A stretch of 64,000 bases of DNA, taken from Halomonas sp. KG2 (GTDB lineage Bacteria > Pseudomonadota > Gammaproteobacteria > Pseudomonadales > Halomonadaceae). Position numbers and translations under genes: made by a program. Every line of letters begins with the position of its first letter. Position 1 is the first letter of the stretch. The stretch spans positions 3,286,001 through 3,350,000 of the forward strand of contig CP098528.1 of assembly GCA_030440445.1 (NCBI GenBank), in the 5' to 3' direction. Below are positions 8,161 through 16,918 of the stretch, one piece after another. A model generated the notes under the pieces. That model was not told the origin of the DNA, did no database searches, and saw nothing but the letters and a program-made list of their open reading frames with translations.

Positions 8161-8536
8161 TAGGCTTACCTCCCTTCTAACCAAAATATCGATTAACTGC
8201 CTAATTCACTGCATAGCTCATACCAAAAACCAAAAAATATAAACTTATCTATAAAAATCAGAAATTTATAAAAAAAACCAGATTAATTCTATGCCCAGAA
8301 AATTGTTACTGCGGGTTAAAACTGACACATGTGACACCTTTTGACGCTTAGCGGAGGAGGCGTTGTGACACACCCTGCCCACTTATGTATAATAAATATT
8401 AATAAATAACCAAGTTAAAACTTAAATTCTAATTATGAACCGTTTTGTGTCGCTGTTTGCAGGGAAAGCCATCGGGTACCGGAAAGCGAGCTGAGCAACG
8501 ACACAAGGCTGCTCATTCACGCAAAAGGCATCGCTG
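8161..8536. other. AT-rich divergent intergenic region before proV
   Basis: This stretch of 376 bases separates the lipoprotein gene (leftward) from proV (rightward). The part at about 8219-8300 is strongly AT-rich with A-tracts and could be bent. It holds a good sigma-70 promoter facing proV (8365-8393) and the sequence TGTGACAC twice, at 8330-8337 and 8364-8371, the second overlapping the -35 box. No coding frame is convincing. Confidence 0.6.
8365..8393 (+). promoter_or_regulatory. Putative sigma-70 promoter for proVW
   Basis: The -35-like GTGACA (8365-8370) and a perfect TATAAT (8388-8393) are separated by 17 bases. The promoter lies about 144 bases before the proV start. Its -35 box sits in the second of two TGTGACAC repeats spaced 34 bases apart, close to three helical turns, which suggests a site for a regulator. 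Confidence 0.55.
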
Positions 8537-9739
8537 ATGGACGAGACACGCCCTGTCAAAATTCAGGTTCGCGGCTTGAGCAAGGTATTTGGCAAGCAGC
8601 CGAAAAAAGCTCTTGAGCTTCGTGACCAGGGTTTAAAACGCCCTGAAATTCTTGAGAAAACTGGCCAAACGTTAGGCCTTTCGAACATCTCATTCGATGT
8701 CTATGAAGGCGAACTTCTCGTCATTATGGGGCTTTCCGGTTCTGGCAAGTCAACGTTAATTCGGTGTTTGAACCGCCTGATTGATACCACCGAAGGCGAA
8801 ATAATCATTGATGGCGAGAATATTCCCACGTTAAGCGAAAAGGCGCTGTTAGAGTGTCGCCGCCGCCATTTTTCTATGGTTTTTCAAAATTTTGCGCTAT
8901 TCCCACACCGCACTGTACGCCAAAACGCCGAGTTCGGGCTTGAAATCCGCGGTGTCGATAAAGCTGAGCGTAAGCAAATTGCCCAAAACGCGCTAACCCA
9001 AGTAGGGCTAGATGGCTGGGAAGAGGCTTATCCGAATCAGCTTTCCGGTGGTATGCAACAGCGTGTCGGCCTAGCCCGCGCCCTGGCGAATGATTCCACC
9101 GTGCTATTAATGGATGAAGCCTTTTCAGCGCTGGATCCTTTAATCCGCAAGGATATGCAGCAAGAGCTGTTGCAACTGCAATCTAAAATGCAGAAAACAA
9201 CCGTCTTCATCACCCATGATTTAGATGAAGCGCTCAATATTGGTGATCGCATCGTGCTGCTTAAAGATGGCGAAGTCGTACAGATTGGTACACCGGAAGA
9301 AATATTAACCCAACCTGCTGATGACTATGTGCGCCGCTTTATTGAAGGTGTCGACCGTTCGCGTGTATTAACCGCCGAAAGCGCCATGCGCCCCGTGCGC
9401 TCTACCGCCCGCGAAAGCGACGGCCCGCGCACTGCACTACATCGTATGCGTGACCACAGTATTGATTCAATTTATGTCACTGATCGTGACCGCCGCCTAA
9501 TCGGCCTGCTAGAGGCCGAGTCGGCGAGCAAAGCGATTGATGCCAAGTCAGATACTATTATTGATCACCTGACTCAAGACTTCCGCAAAGTACCCCCTGA
9601 AGAACCCCTGCAAAACCTGTTCGCTATGTTTAGCGATAAAAGCTTTCCCATCGCCGTCATTGACGAGCAGCAGCGGTTGCTAGGTGTCGTTGTGAAGGGC
9701 GCGGTACTGGATGAATTAGCACGAGCAGGAGAACAGTAA
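8537..9739 (+). CDS. proV: Glycine betaine/proline ABC importer, ATPase subunit
   Basis: Cytoplasmic ATPase of an osmoprotectant importer of the ProU type. It is 400 residues, the family length. Walker A is 'GLSGSGKST', the Q-loop is at 'VFQNFALFPH', the signature is 'LSGGMQQRV', Walker B is 'VLLMDEAFSALD' and the switch His is in 'VFITHDLDEAL'. The N-terminal extension with 'LRDQGLKRPEILEKTG' is characteristic of ProV. Two CBS-like repeats at about 280-395 would form the ionic-strength sensor. The stop codon overlaps the proW start (TAATG), so translation is probably coupled. Confidence 0.95.
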   Translation: MDETRPVKIQVRGLSKVFGKQPKKALELRDQGLKRPEILEKTGQTLGLSNISFDVYEGELLVIMGLSGSGKSTLIRCLNRLIDTTEGEIIIDGENIPTLSEKALLECRRRHFSMVFQNFALFPHRTVRQNAEFGLEIRGVDKAERKQIAQNALTQVGLDGWEEAYPNQLSGGMQQRVGLARALANDSTVLLMDEAFSALDPLIRKDMQQELLQLQSKMQKTTVFITHDLDEALNIGDRIVLLKDGEVVQIGTPEEILTQPADDYVRRFIEGVDRSRVLTAESAMRPVRSTARESDGPRTALHRMRDHSIDSIYVTDRDRRLIGLLEAESASKAIDAKSDTIIDHLTQDFRKVPPEEPLQNLFAMFSDKSFPIAVIDEQQRLLGVVVKGAVLDELARAGEQ

Positions 9740-10575
9740 TGGATATTCCAAGCATCCCCCTTGGCGATTGGATCGAAAGCGGCCTGACCTGGTTGACCAG
9801 CGAATATTCAGTCGTCACCCGGGCAATTTCCCGTTTTACTCAAACCGGCATTGATGTTTTGAACGATAGCTTGATGTGGCTACCTGAGTGGGCACTACTT
9901 GGGTTAATCACCCTACTCTGCTGGAAGCTAGCGGGCACTCGCTTAGCGATTGGTTCAGTAGCCGGGCTAGCCTTGATTTGGAACCTGGGTCTCTGGAACC
10001 CGATGATTGAAACGCTCACGCTGGTGGTCTTCGCAACCCTGGTTGCCGTGGTGATCGCATTGCCTGTCGGTATTGCAGCGGCATTATCTAATCGGCTGTA
10101 CCGATTGATCATGCCGATATTGGACTTTATGCAGACCATGCCTGCCTTTGTTTACCTGATACCAGCAATTCCATTTTTCGGCATTGGTTCTGTATCCGCC
10201 ATTTTTGCAACGGTAATTTTCTCGATGCCGCCTGCGATTCGCTTCACAACGTTAGGTATCCGCCAGGTGCCGGTTGAGCTTATTGAAGCCGCCGATGCCT
10301 ATGGCGCAACGCGCAGCCAAAAACTTTTCAAGGTTCAGCTTCCGCTCTCGCTACCCACGGTGATGGCGGGTATTAACCAGACCATTATGCTGGCACTTTC
10401 GATGGTGGTTATCGCCGCCATGATTGGTGCAGATGGCCTAGGTAGCGAAGTGTGGCGCGCTATTCAGCGACTACGCCCCGGTGATGGCTTTGAAGCCGGT
10501 ATCGCCGTGGTCATTCTAGCCATGCTACTTGACCGTTTGACTCAATCATTACGGAAAACGCGCCGCTCACAGTGA
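9739..10575 (+). CDS. proW: Glycine betaine/proline ABC importer, permease
   Basis: Inner-membrane permease of 278 residues with about seven membrane segments. The BPD_transp_1 domain holds an EAA loop, 'ELIEAADAYGATRSQKLFKVQLP', where ProV docks. An N-terminal segment of some 70 residues precedes the transport core, as in ProW but shorter than the E. coli tail. The 'MPAFVYLIPAIPFFGIG' segment matches betaine permeases. The binding-protein gene proX follows after 194 bases and may have its own promoter, since the gap is long for an operon. Confidence 0.93.
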   Translation: MDIPSIPLGDWIESGLTWLTSEYSVVTRAISRFTQTGIDVLNDSLMWLPEWALLGLITLLCWKLAGTRLAIGSVAGLALIWNLGLWNPMIETLTLVVFATLVAVVIALPVGIAAALSNRLYRLIMPILDFMQTMPAFVYLIPAIPFFGIGSVSAIFATVIFSMPPAIRFTTLGIRQVPVELIEAADAYGATRSQKLFKVQLPLSLPTVMAGINQTIMLALSMVVIAAMIGADGLGSEVWRAIQRLRPGDGFEAGIAVVILAMLLDRLTQSLRKTRRSQ

Positions 10576-10769
10576 ATAAACGCATGAAAAGTCATGCAGA
10601 CAATCACACTGCGTTGACCGGTCTTCTTGATGAACGCTTTTTACATGTGCATGCTGGCCGTGTCTTCGAGTTCTTAATTTAAGTGCATCTGATAGCATAC
10701 TTACTACGGTTGTGGCGCTTACTCACACTATTGATAACTGCCACAACTGTTTCCCCAAGGAGCAAGTGA

Positions 10770-11642
10770 ATGAAAACTCGTACGTTAAATCACCGGATCC
10801 GCCTCGCCTCATTGGCCCTCATTGCTGGCACTGGCGTTGCCGCTGGAAGTCTGGCCTTCGCCCAAGATCAGGGCACTATCAACCTTGCCTATGTTGAGTG
10901 GTCGTCTGAAGTAGCATCTACCAACGTCGTCGCTGCTGTATTAGAGCAAGCTGGTTTCGATGTTGAACTAACGTCGCTTTCTGCCGCCGCTATGTTCCAG
11001 GCGCTTTCCACTGGCGACGCCGATGCCATCGTCGCCGCTTGGCTACCCACGACTCACGCTGACTACATGGAGCGTGTAGGTGACAATATTGAAGATCTCG
11101 GCATGAACTTGGATGGCACCAAGCTGGGATTGGTAGTACCGGCTTATACAGATGTCGATTCTATTGCCGACCTAAACGACAACGCCGACAGCTTTAACGG
11201 CGAGATCATCGGTATTGACCCCGGTGCAGGCCTAATGGCGCTGTCCGAAGAGGTCGTGGATACCTATGACCTCGGGCTGCGTCTGCGTAGCGGTAGCGGT
11301 GCCACCATGACCGCAGCGCTTTCAAGCGCGATTAACAATGAAGAGGATGTCGTGGTAACTGGCTGGACACCACACTGGATGTTTGCCCGCTTCAACCTGA
11401 AATACCTCGAAGATCCGGAAAATGTCTATGGCGGTGCTGAACAGATCCACACGGTGGTGCGCCAAGGCCTAAAAGATGACATGCCAGAAGCCTACGCCAT
11501 CCTTGACGCCTTCGAGTGGACACCCGAGCAGATGGGTGAGGTCATGCTGATGAACCAGGAAGACGGCAGCGACCCTTATGAAAACGCCCAGCAGTGGGTA
11601 GAAGACAACCAAGATGTCGTCGCGCAGTGGCTAAGTAACTAA
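10770..11642 (+). CDS. proX: Glycine betaine-type ABC importer, periplasmic binding protein
   Basis: Exported solute-binding protein of 290 residues of the OpuAC family. The signal peptide ends at about residue 31 (LAFA/QDQ). The mature protein has the tryptophans expected of the aromatic cage that holds quaternary amines: 'YVEWSSEVAS', 'VAAWLPTTHADYM' and 'VTGWTPHWMFARF'. CAAGGAG lies just before the ATG. It should feed ProVW. The exact ligand (betaine, proline betaine, choline) cannot be read from sequence. A strong hairpin follows the stop. Confidence 0.9.
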   Translation: MKTRTLNHRIRLASLALIAGTGVAAGSLAFAQDQGTINLAYVEWSSEVASTNVVAAVLEQAGFDVELTSLSAAAMFQALSTGDADAIVAAWLPTTHADYMERVGDNIEDLGMNLDGTKLGLVVPAYTDVDSIADLNDNADSFNGEIIGIDPGAGLMALSEEVVDTYDLGLRLRSGSGATMTAALSSAINNEEDVVVTGWTPHWMFARFNLKYLEDPENVYGGAEQIHTVVRQGLKDDMPEAYAILDAFEWTPEQMGEVMLMNQEDGSDPYENAQQWVEDNQDVVAQWLSN

Positions 11643-11693
11643 TTAAGTAACTAATATTGTCTTGGCTAAATCCAGTTTATTAGTAAAATGATT

Positions 11694-11727
11694 AATGAGC
11701 TGAAGCTGCACTTCGCTTCAGCTCATT
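11694..11727 (+). terminator. Terminator after proX
   Basis: A perfect 13-base stem (11694-11706 with 11715-11727), AATGAGCTGAAGC and its complement, encloses an 8-base loop. Only a short T stretch follows (TTTGTTG). It separates proX from the uspA-like gene. Confidence 0.7.
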
Positions 11728-11814
11728 TGTTGCAACCCACTGTTTTCAAACAACGATATAGCTTTAATTAGTACGGTAAACCCATGCTAAATGGAGCCAT
11801 ATGAGGAGCGTACT

Positions 11815-12237
11815 GTGTTTAAGAACATTATGGTGCCAGTCGATCTTGCTCATCTAGAGCTACTGGAGCCTGCCTTAAGCGTAGTGGCAGACCTTGCTAA
11901 GCGATATGATGCTCATATCATCTACGTTGGCGTTACCGCTAATACACCTACAAGCGTTGCCCGCACTCCCCAAGAGTATGAGCAAAAACTTGAAGCTTTT
12001 GCCCACGAGCGACATAAAGTGCACGGTCAACCGGTAAGTATTAGGGTTTACAGCTCGACGGATCCCGTTGCTAATGTGGATAAGCAGCTTGTCGATGCAG
12101 TGGAGGAAACGGGGGCTGATTTGGTGGTAATGGCAACACATTTACCCCGCCACCTGGACATTATTATGCCGTCCCATGGCAGCAAAGTAGCCACCCACAC
12201 AGACGTCTCCGTTTTCCTGATTCGAGTGACCCAATAA
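11815..12237 (+). CDS. UspA-family universal stress protein (TeaD-like)
   Basis: Cytoplasmic protein of about 140 residues with the UspA fold. The start 'MFKNIMVPVDL' is the usual first strand with the nucleotide-binding Asp. The C-terminal part 'DLVVMATH...MPSHGSKVATHTDVSVFLIRV' resembles the G-x2-G-x9-G-[ST] ATP loop, but the usual glycines are only partly kept (SHGSK), so ATP binding is uncertain. A longer frame exists from 11791; GAGGAG at 11803-11808 supports the GTG at 11815. It lies between proX and a BCCT carrier. In Halomonas elongata a Usp (TeaD) tunes the ectoine transporter TeaABC; a similar role here is inference from position. Confidence 0.85.
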   Translation: MFKNIMVPVDLAHLELLEPALSVVADLAKRYDAHIIYVGVTANTPTSVARTPQEYEQKLEAFAHERHKVHGQPVSIRVYSSTDPVANVDKQLVDAVEETGADLVVMATHLPRHLDIIMPSHGSKVATHTDVSVFLIRVTQ

Positions 12238-12319
12238 ACGCGCTCTTGCGTTGTAGAAGCAATGCGTTGACAACTCGCGCTTAACAGCACGCACTTTTAA
12301 TAATGATGGGAGCAAATTT

Positions 12320-13960
12320 GTGGATAAAAAGCCGCAAAATCGACCACCTGAAGAGCCGGTCTCAGAGGGCATACCCGCCCCTGACGGTCCAGCGAATCTA
12401 ATAGATACCGATTACGTTATCGGTCAAGACAACATCACCACCACCACGATGGGTGTGAACCTTGATCTACATGGCAAGGTATTCACCATTTCGTCGATTG
12501 TGGTTCTACTGTTTGTCGTTTTAACCCTCGCGCTACAAGACACTATCGCACCGGTGTATGACGCCATTTTTAGTTTCTTGACCGGCAATTTAGCGTGGTT
12601 CTTTATACTTGCCGCCAATATTTTCGTTATCTTGTGTCTTGGGTTAATTGTTTCGCCACTCGGTAAAATCCGCATCGGCGGCGCTGATGCAAAGCCTGAT
12701 TTTACCTATGTGGGCTGGTTTTCAATGCTATTTGCTGCGGGCATGGGCATCGGCCTGATGTTCTTTGGCGTTAACGAGCCATTGACCCACTTTGGTACCT
12801 CCTTTGATGGGGGTAGCTGGGCACCATTAGGGGGTGCGGAGGGCGATGCTGCAGGCGCAGCTGCGCTGGGTATGGCAGCTACCATCTTTCATTGGGGCCT
12901 TCACCCCTGGGCGATTTACGCAGTAGTAGCGCTATCACTTGCCTTATTTTCGTTCAACAAAGGGCTACCGCTGTCTATGCGCTCGGTATTCTACCCAATT
13001 CTGGGTGAGCGCGTCTGGGGTTGGCCGGGGCATTTAATCGACATTCTGGCGGTCTTTGCCACGCTGTTTGGCTTAGCGACGTCGCTTGGTTTGGGGGCAA
13101 CTCAAGCAGCAGCAGGGTTAACCTACCTGTTTGGCGCACCAGAAAGCGATATTACGATGATTCTGCTCATCATCGGCATCACGATTATCGCTATCGGGTC
13201 GGTTATGGCCGGTGTCGACAAAGGCGTTCAGTTGCTTTCAAAAATCAACATCGCCATGGCGGCGTTGCTGCTTTTCTTCGTTATTGCCGTGGGTCCAACA
13301 CTGCTCATTGCAACAGGCTTCTTTGAAAACCTGCTCAACTATTTTGTCCATCTGCCAGCACTGTCGAATCCGTTTGGCCGTGAAGATGCGAACTTTAGCC
13401 AAGGCTGGACGGCCTTCTACTGGGCTTGGTGGATCTCCTGGTCCCCGTACGTTGGTATGTTTATCGCACGGGTTTCCCGTGGCCGCACCGTTCGTGAATT
13501 CCTGATTTCAGTATTGCTCGTGCCTTCGATTGTATCGGTACTGTGGATGACCACCTTTGGTGGCACCGCCATTGATCAGTACGTTAGCCAAGGCATTGAA
13601 GCCGTGCGTGATGCAGGCGTGGATTTGCAGCTGTTCATCATGCTTGAGCAGTTACCGCTGTCACAAATCACCTCGTTTGTTGCGATTCTACTGGTCATTA
13701 TTTTCTTTGTGACCTCTTCTGACTCAGGCTCATTGGTTATCGACTCCATTACTGCAGGCGGCAAGGTGGATGCGCCGAAACCACAGCGTGTGTTCTGGGC
13801 GATTATCGAAGGGGCTATCGCAATTGCGTTGCTGCTTGGCGGTGGTCTGACCGCACTGCAAACTATGGCGGTTTCTACCGGTTTCCCGTTCACCATCATC
13901 TTGTTGGTGGCATGTTATGCCATTGTCAAAGGTTTAATGAGCGAACCCAAAGCGGTATGA
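12320..13960 (+). CDS. BCCT-family betaine/choline/carnitine transporter
   Basis: Secondary carrier of 546 residues with about 12 membrane helices, importing quaternary-amine osmoprotectants with Na+ or H+. Diagnostic motifs are 'GMGIGLMFFGVNEPLTHF', 'ATIFHWGLHPWAIYA' and 'FYWAWWISWSPYVGMFIARVSRGRT', the last holding the Trp cluster of the substrate cage. A hydrophilic N-terminal tail of about 45 residues precedes helix 1. The C-terminal cytoplasmic tail is very short, unlike the long osmosensory tail of BetP or the extension of BetT, so activity control by osmolality through that tail is unlikely. The start is a GTG after GGGAG. Confidence 0.93.
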   Translation: MDKKPQNRPPEEPVSEGIPAPDGPANLIDTDYVIGQDNITTTTMGVNLDLHGKVFTISSIVVLLFVVLTLALQDTIAPVYDAIFSFLTGNLAWFFILAANIFVILCLGLIVSPLGKIRIGGADAKPDFTYVGWFSMLFAAGMGIGLMFFGVNEPLTHFGTSFDGGSWAPLGGAEGDAAGAAALGMAATIFHWGLHPWAIYAVVALSLALFSFNKGLPLSMRSVFYPILGERVWGWPGHLIDILAVFATLFGLATSLGLGATQAAAGLTYLFGAPESDITMILLIIGITIIAIGSVMAGVDKGVQLLSKINIAMAALLLFFVIAVGPTLLIATGFFENLLNYFVHLPALSNPFGREDANFSQGWTAFYWAWWISWSPYVGMFIARVSRGRTVREFLISVLLVPSIVSVLWMTTFGGTAIDQYVSQGIEAVRDAGVDLQLFIMLEQLPLSQITSFVAILLVIIFFVTSSDSGSLVIDSITAGGKVDAPKPQRVFWAIIEGAIAIALLLGGGLTALQTMAVSTGFPFTIILLVACYAIVKGLMSEPKAV

Positions 13961-14006
13961 TGTGAATCGCTAACCATTAAACTGAATCGCACTTGCACTA
14001 AACCAC

Positions 14007-14034
14007 AAACGGGCAGCCATTTGGCTGCCCGTTT
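14007..14034. terminator. Bidirectional intrinsic terminator
   Basis: A perfect 12-base stem, AAACGGGCAGCC (14007-14018) with its complement (14023-14034) and loop ATTT, lies between the convergent BCCT and exonuclease genes. The T/A ends of the stem give short U tracts in both directions. Confidence 0.85.
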
Positions 14035-14056
14035 GCGTTAAGTAACGTTACGCTGC

Positions 14057-14782
14057 TCAAACCCAAATATCTTTCAACTGCGTCTCAGGCGTGTAGTGGT
14101 GACTGATCTGCGCTTGTAACAGTTCTGCTGTCGCCAGTGCATCAACCAGCGCGTGATGTCCTTGATAGACAGGCAGACCATAGCGTTCACGACTGGCATT
14201 TAAACGAATCGAAACAGGCGGACGCCCTAACCAACGGCGAAACCGTGCCCATAACGTTTGTCGATGCATGTGCGCTTCAAGCGACATCGTATCGATCATC
14301 GGGAACATCACCCCTTCTCCCCGTCGTGCTTTTACGGCAGCATCAAGAAACGGGCGTTCGATGTTGCGAAAATGCACCACCACAAGCCGCCCTGCCAGCA
14401 CAGCTAATAGCTCATCCAACACGGCATCAAAGTCAGGCGCAGTGGCGATTTCAGAATGAGTGATGTGATGGTAAGCAATGGACGCCTCATCTAAGGGTCG
14501 CGAGGGCTTCACTACCCAGTAGCGACGCTGAGCAAGCGGAATGCGATCCAGTGTGAAAGGCACTACCCCAATGCTGACAATCGCGTGACGCCGCTCGTCC
14601 AATCCCGTTGTTTCCATATCTAACGCTACCATCGGCACTTGCGCGATAGGTGTATCCGGGCTGGGTAGCGGCGTTGCAAAGAATTGTCTAAGCGCACTAT
14701 CATGAGCCTTTTCGGCTCGCTCAGCCATATAGCCTATCCAGTTAGCTTGAACTACTTTTTGGCGGGGCCGGATTCCATGCAT
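14057..14782 (-). CDS. DnaQ-like DEDDh 3'-5' exonuclease
   Basis: Exonuclease of 241 residues related to the epsilon subunit of DNA polymerase III. Exo I is 'VALDMETTGLDERRHAIVSIG' (catalytic Asp and Glu), Exo II is at 'VVHFRNIERPFLDAA' with F-R-N-I-E-R in place of the more usual HNxxFD, and Exo III is 'GHHALVDALATAELLQ' (catalytic His and Asp). The ATG is one base after the stop of the DUF294 gene, so the two are translationally coupled. This pair recurs in proteobacteria, often next to acetate-type symporters; no such carrier is adjacent here. Its substrate is unknown; it is not the replicative DnaQ. Confidence 0.85.
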   Translation of the reverse strand: MHGIRPRQKVVQANWIGYMAERAEKAHDSALRQFFATPLPSPDTPIAQVPMVALDMETTGLDERRHAIVSIGVVPFTLDRIPLAQRRYWVVKPSRPLDEASIAYHHITHSEIATAPDFDAVLDELLAVLAGRLVVVHFRNIERPFLDAAVKARRGEGVMFPMIDTMSLEAHMHRQTLWARFRRWLGRPPVSIRLNASRERYGLPVYQGHHALVDALATAELLQAQISHHYTPETQLKDIWV

Positions 14783-14783
14783 C

Positions 14784-16694
14784 TTATCGCCCCTGCCGCT
14801 GAGCGGGAACGGGATAGCGGAACTTCAAGAATTTTTGCGCGTTGTTGAGTACTTGGAAAGCATCTTTAAGCGTGTGGCGCTCGCTATCCTCAACATTCTC
14901 CGGTTCGATATTATTATCGGGGAAACGGTCTTCTTGCAGATCTATCACTTGATGGCGAATCCGCGACATACATAAAAACTCAAATGCGTAACTGAGCTTA
15001 TCGCTTACACCCGTCGCCAGCAGTTGGGTATTGCTTATATCATTTAAGCGCTGGAACGAGTTTTGCGCTTTAGACCCACAGGCCAACGCATGTACCCGAA
15101 TAAGGTCAACCATCGGGGCGGTACCACGCCGTTTTAGGTTGATTGAGTTGTTATGTTTGCCATCCTTTTCCATCACAAACGTACGGAAGAACCCAAGCGG
15201 CGGTGTTCGATTCAGCGCATTACGGGCCATGGCCGCCAAAAACAGTGGCGACTGGGGCGCCGTTTGGGCAATCAAATCCTGAAGCGCTTCAACAAAATGG
15301 TCTTCGCCGTAAATGCTGTCTAAATCGAAGAAAATCGAACTATGGAGTAGTCGTTCAGGGGTTGGGTTCGCCATCCAGTCTTGGAAATAACGCTTCCAAA
15401 CATGCAACGGCTGACGCCACTGGCGGTTAGTCGCCATCACATCGCCTTTACAGTAGGTATAACCGCAGGCGTCTAAGCCATCGCTTACAAAGGCCGCTAA
15501 CGCGTGAAAGTAGTCGTCGTGTTCGTCGGGGTTAAAGTCGTCTGACAAGATCAGTGCATTATCCTGATCGGTGACGATACTTTGCTCATTCCTCGCCATG
15601 GAGCCGTTAACCATAAAACAGTAAGGCACCGGCGGTGGCCCTAGCGCTTCTTCGGCAAGCTCTAGCAGTCGCCGCGTAAAACTACGCCCAATGGTCGACA
15701 GGGCGCTCCCCACCATCTGCGAATTAGCACCTTCTTGCACCATTCTTACAAAAGCAGCGCGCACATCTGGAGCAAGTTTTGCTAACCCTTGGGCGCTGGA
15801 CTGGTTGAAAATATTGCTTACTAGGTACAGCCCACTTTGCGTCTCGTAACGAATAATATCGGAGAGGTGAACAACCCCAACCGGACGCTGTCGGTAAAGC
15901 ACCGGTAAGTGGTGAACATTGTTACGCAGCATCGTCAGCATGGCTTCGTAAACCGACGCATCCGACTGAATGGTAATTAACCGTTCGGAAACAACCTCGC
16001 CAATGGCCGTTTGCGCTGACAGCCCTTCAGCTACAATGCGGGTACGGAAGTCACTATCCGTCAGAATACCGCACATTTGCCACGTTTTGCCTTCGCTGTC
16101 CTGAAAGCTGTAACGCGGATTATCACTGCCTTCATTAATTACCAGCACCGCCGACGCTTGAGCATCGTTCACTTGCTTAGCGGCTTGCTGGACGGTAGTC
16201 GTGGACTCAACCATGACGGGATAACGCGTTACCAATTTGCGTATCCGCGTAACCATCATATCGTTAGATTTCTTCTGCTGCTCTGCTGCAGTTTCTAAAC
16301 GAGGGCGTTCGAGTTCAACAAAGTCAGCAAAATCGTCATCTTCTTCACATAACCGCTGAAAGACGGCGTTGGGAATAAAGTAAATCAGCGTGTCTTCGAT
16401 CGCTTTGGCAGGAAAGCGCACTTTATGGTTTCGAAGCAGGCTAAAGTGGCCAAAGATATCCCCTTCACCCAAGCGGTTATATAGCTCGCCCTGACGACGA
16501 TAAACCTCAACGGCACCGCTACGGATAAAGCACAACTCATCAAGCATATCGTTGAGCTCTAAAATGTCGCTACCGGTTTTGAAATAGCGCACTTCTACTT
16601 GCTCAGCTATGGCGTCTAGCAATGCATCCGATAAACCATCGAACGGGGGAAACTGCCCCATATGCTGGCGTATTTCTAACAGTTCAACATCCAT
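14784..16694 (-). CDS. cNMP-binding/CBS/DUF294 nucleotidyltransferase-like regulator
   Basis: Cytoplasmic signalling protein of 636 residues. In order: a cyclic-nucleotide-binding domain (about 15-140, with 'GEGDIFGHFSLLRN'), two CBS domains (about 165-290), a DUF294 nucleotidyltransferase-like domain with 'NGSMARNEQSIVTDQDNALIL' (the G-S...D-x-D signature of GlnD-like enzymes), and a DUF294 C-terminal helical domain. The architecture suggests regulation of a partner protein by adenine nucleotides, possibly by nucleotidylation; no target is known. It is the first gene of a two-gene operon with the exonuclease. Confidence 0.88.
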   Translation of the reverse strand: MDVELLEIRQHMGQFPPFDGLSDALLDAIAEQVEVRYFKTGSDILELNDMLDELCFIRSGAVEVYRRQGELYNRLGEGDIFGHFSLLRNHKVRFPAKAIEDTLIYFIPNAVFQRLCEEDDDFADFVELERPRLETAAEQQKKSNDMMVTRIRKLVTRYPVMVESTTTVQQAAKQVNDAQASAVLVINEGSDNPRYSFQDSEGKTWQMCGILTDSDFRTRIVAEGLSAQTAIGEVVSERLITIQSDASVYEAMLTMLRNNVHHLPVLYRQRPVGVVHLSDIIRYETQSGLYLVSNIFNQSSAQGLAKLAPDVRAAFVRMVQEGANSQMVGSALSTIGRSFTRRLLELAEEALGPPPVPYCFMVNGSMARNEQSIVTDQDNALILSDDFNPDEHDDYFHALAAFVSDGLDACGYTYCKGDVMATNRQWRQPLHVWKRYFQDWMANPTPERLLHSSIFFDLDSIYGEDHFVEALQDLIAQTAPQSPLFLAAMARNALNRTPPLGFFRTFVMEKDGKHNNSINLKRRGTAPMVDLIRVHALACGSKAQNSFQRLNDISNTQLLATGVSDKLSYAFEFLCMSRIRHQVIDLQEDRFPDNNIEPENVEDSERHTLKDAFQVLNNAQKFLKFRYPVPAQRQGR

Positions 16695-16797
16695 GCGATC
16701 TCCTGCACTTGGCGCGGCAGCATCATCAATAGATGAAGTTTGTCTTGGATAGCGTGTACCGTAAACCCTTCAATCACAAATGAGAGTGAACAAAAGC

Positions 16798-16824
16798 AAA
16801 AAAACCCAGCGAAAAACGCTGGGT
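16798..16824 (-). terminator. Intrinsic terminator for the DUF4168 gene
   Basis: On the minus strand ACCCAGCG pairs with CGCTGGGT around a five-base loop (16804-16811 with 16817-16824), followed by a run of at least six T residues (complement of 16798-16803). It lies about 95 bases after the DUF4168 stop codon, upstream of the DUF294 gene. The rest of 16695-16918 shows nothing clear. Confidence 0.8.
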
Positions 16825-16918
16825 CTTGTGCACTAACAGACTAGCAGCAGGAGGACAGAATACTTCGCAGGTTAAGGAAAATCTGTCACTATCCACAACA
16901 CTAGCTGACTGGAACTAA

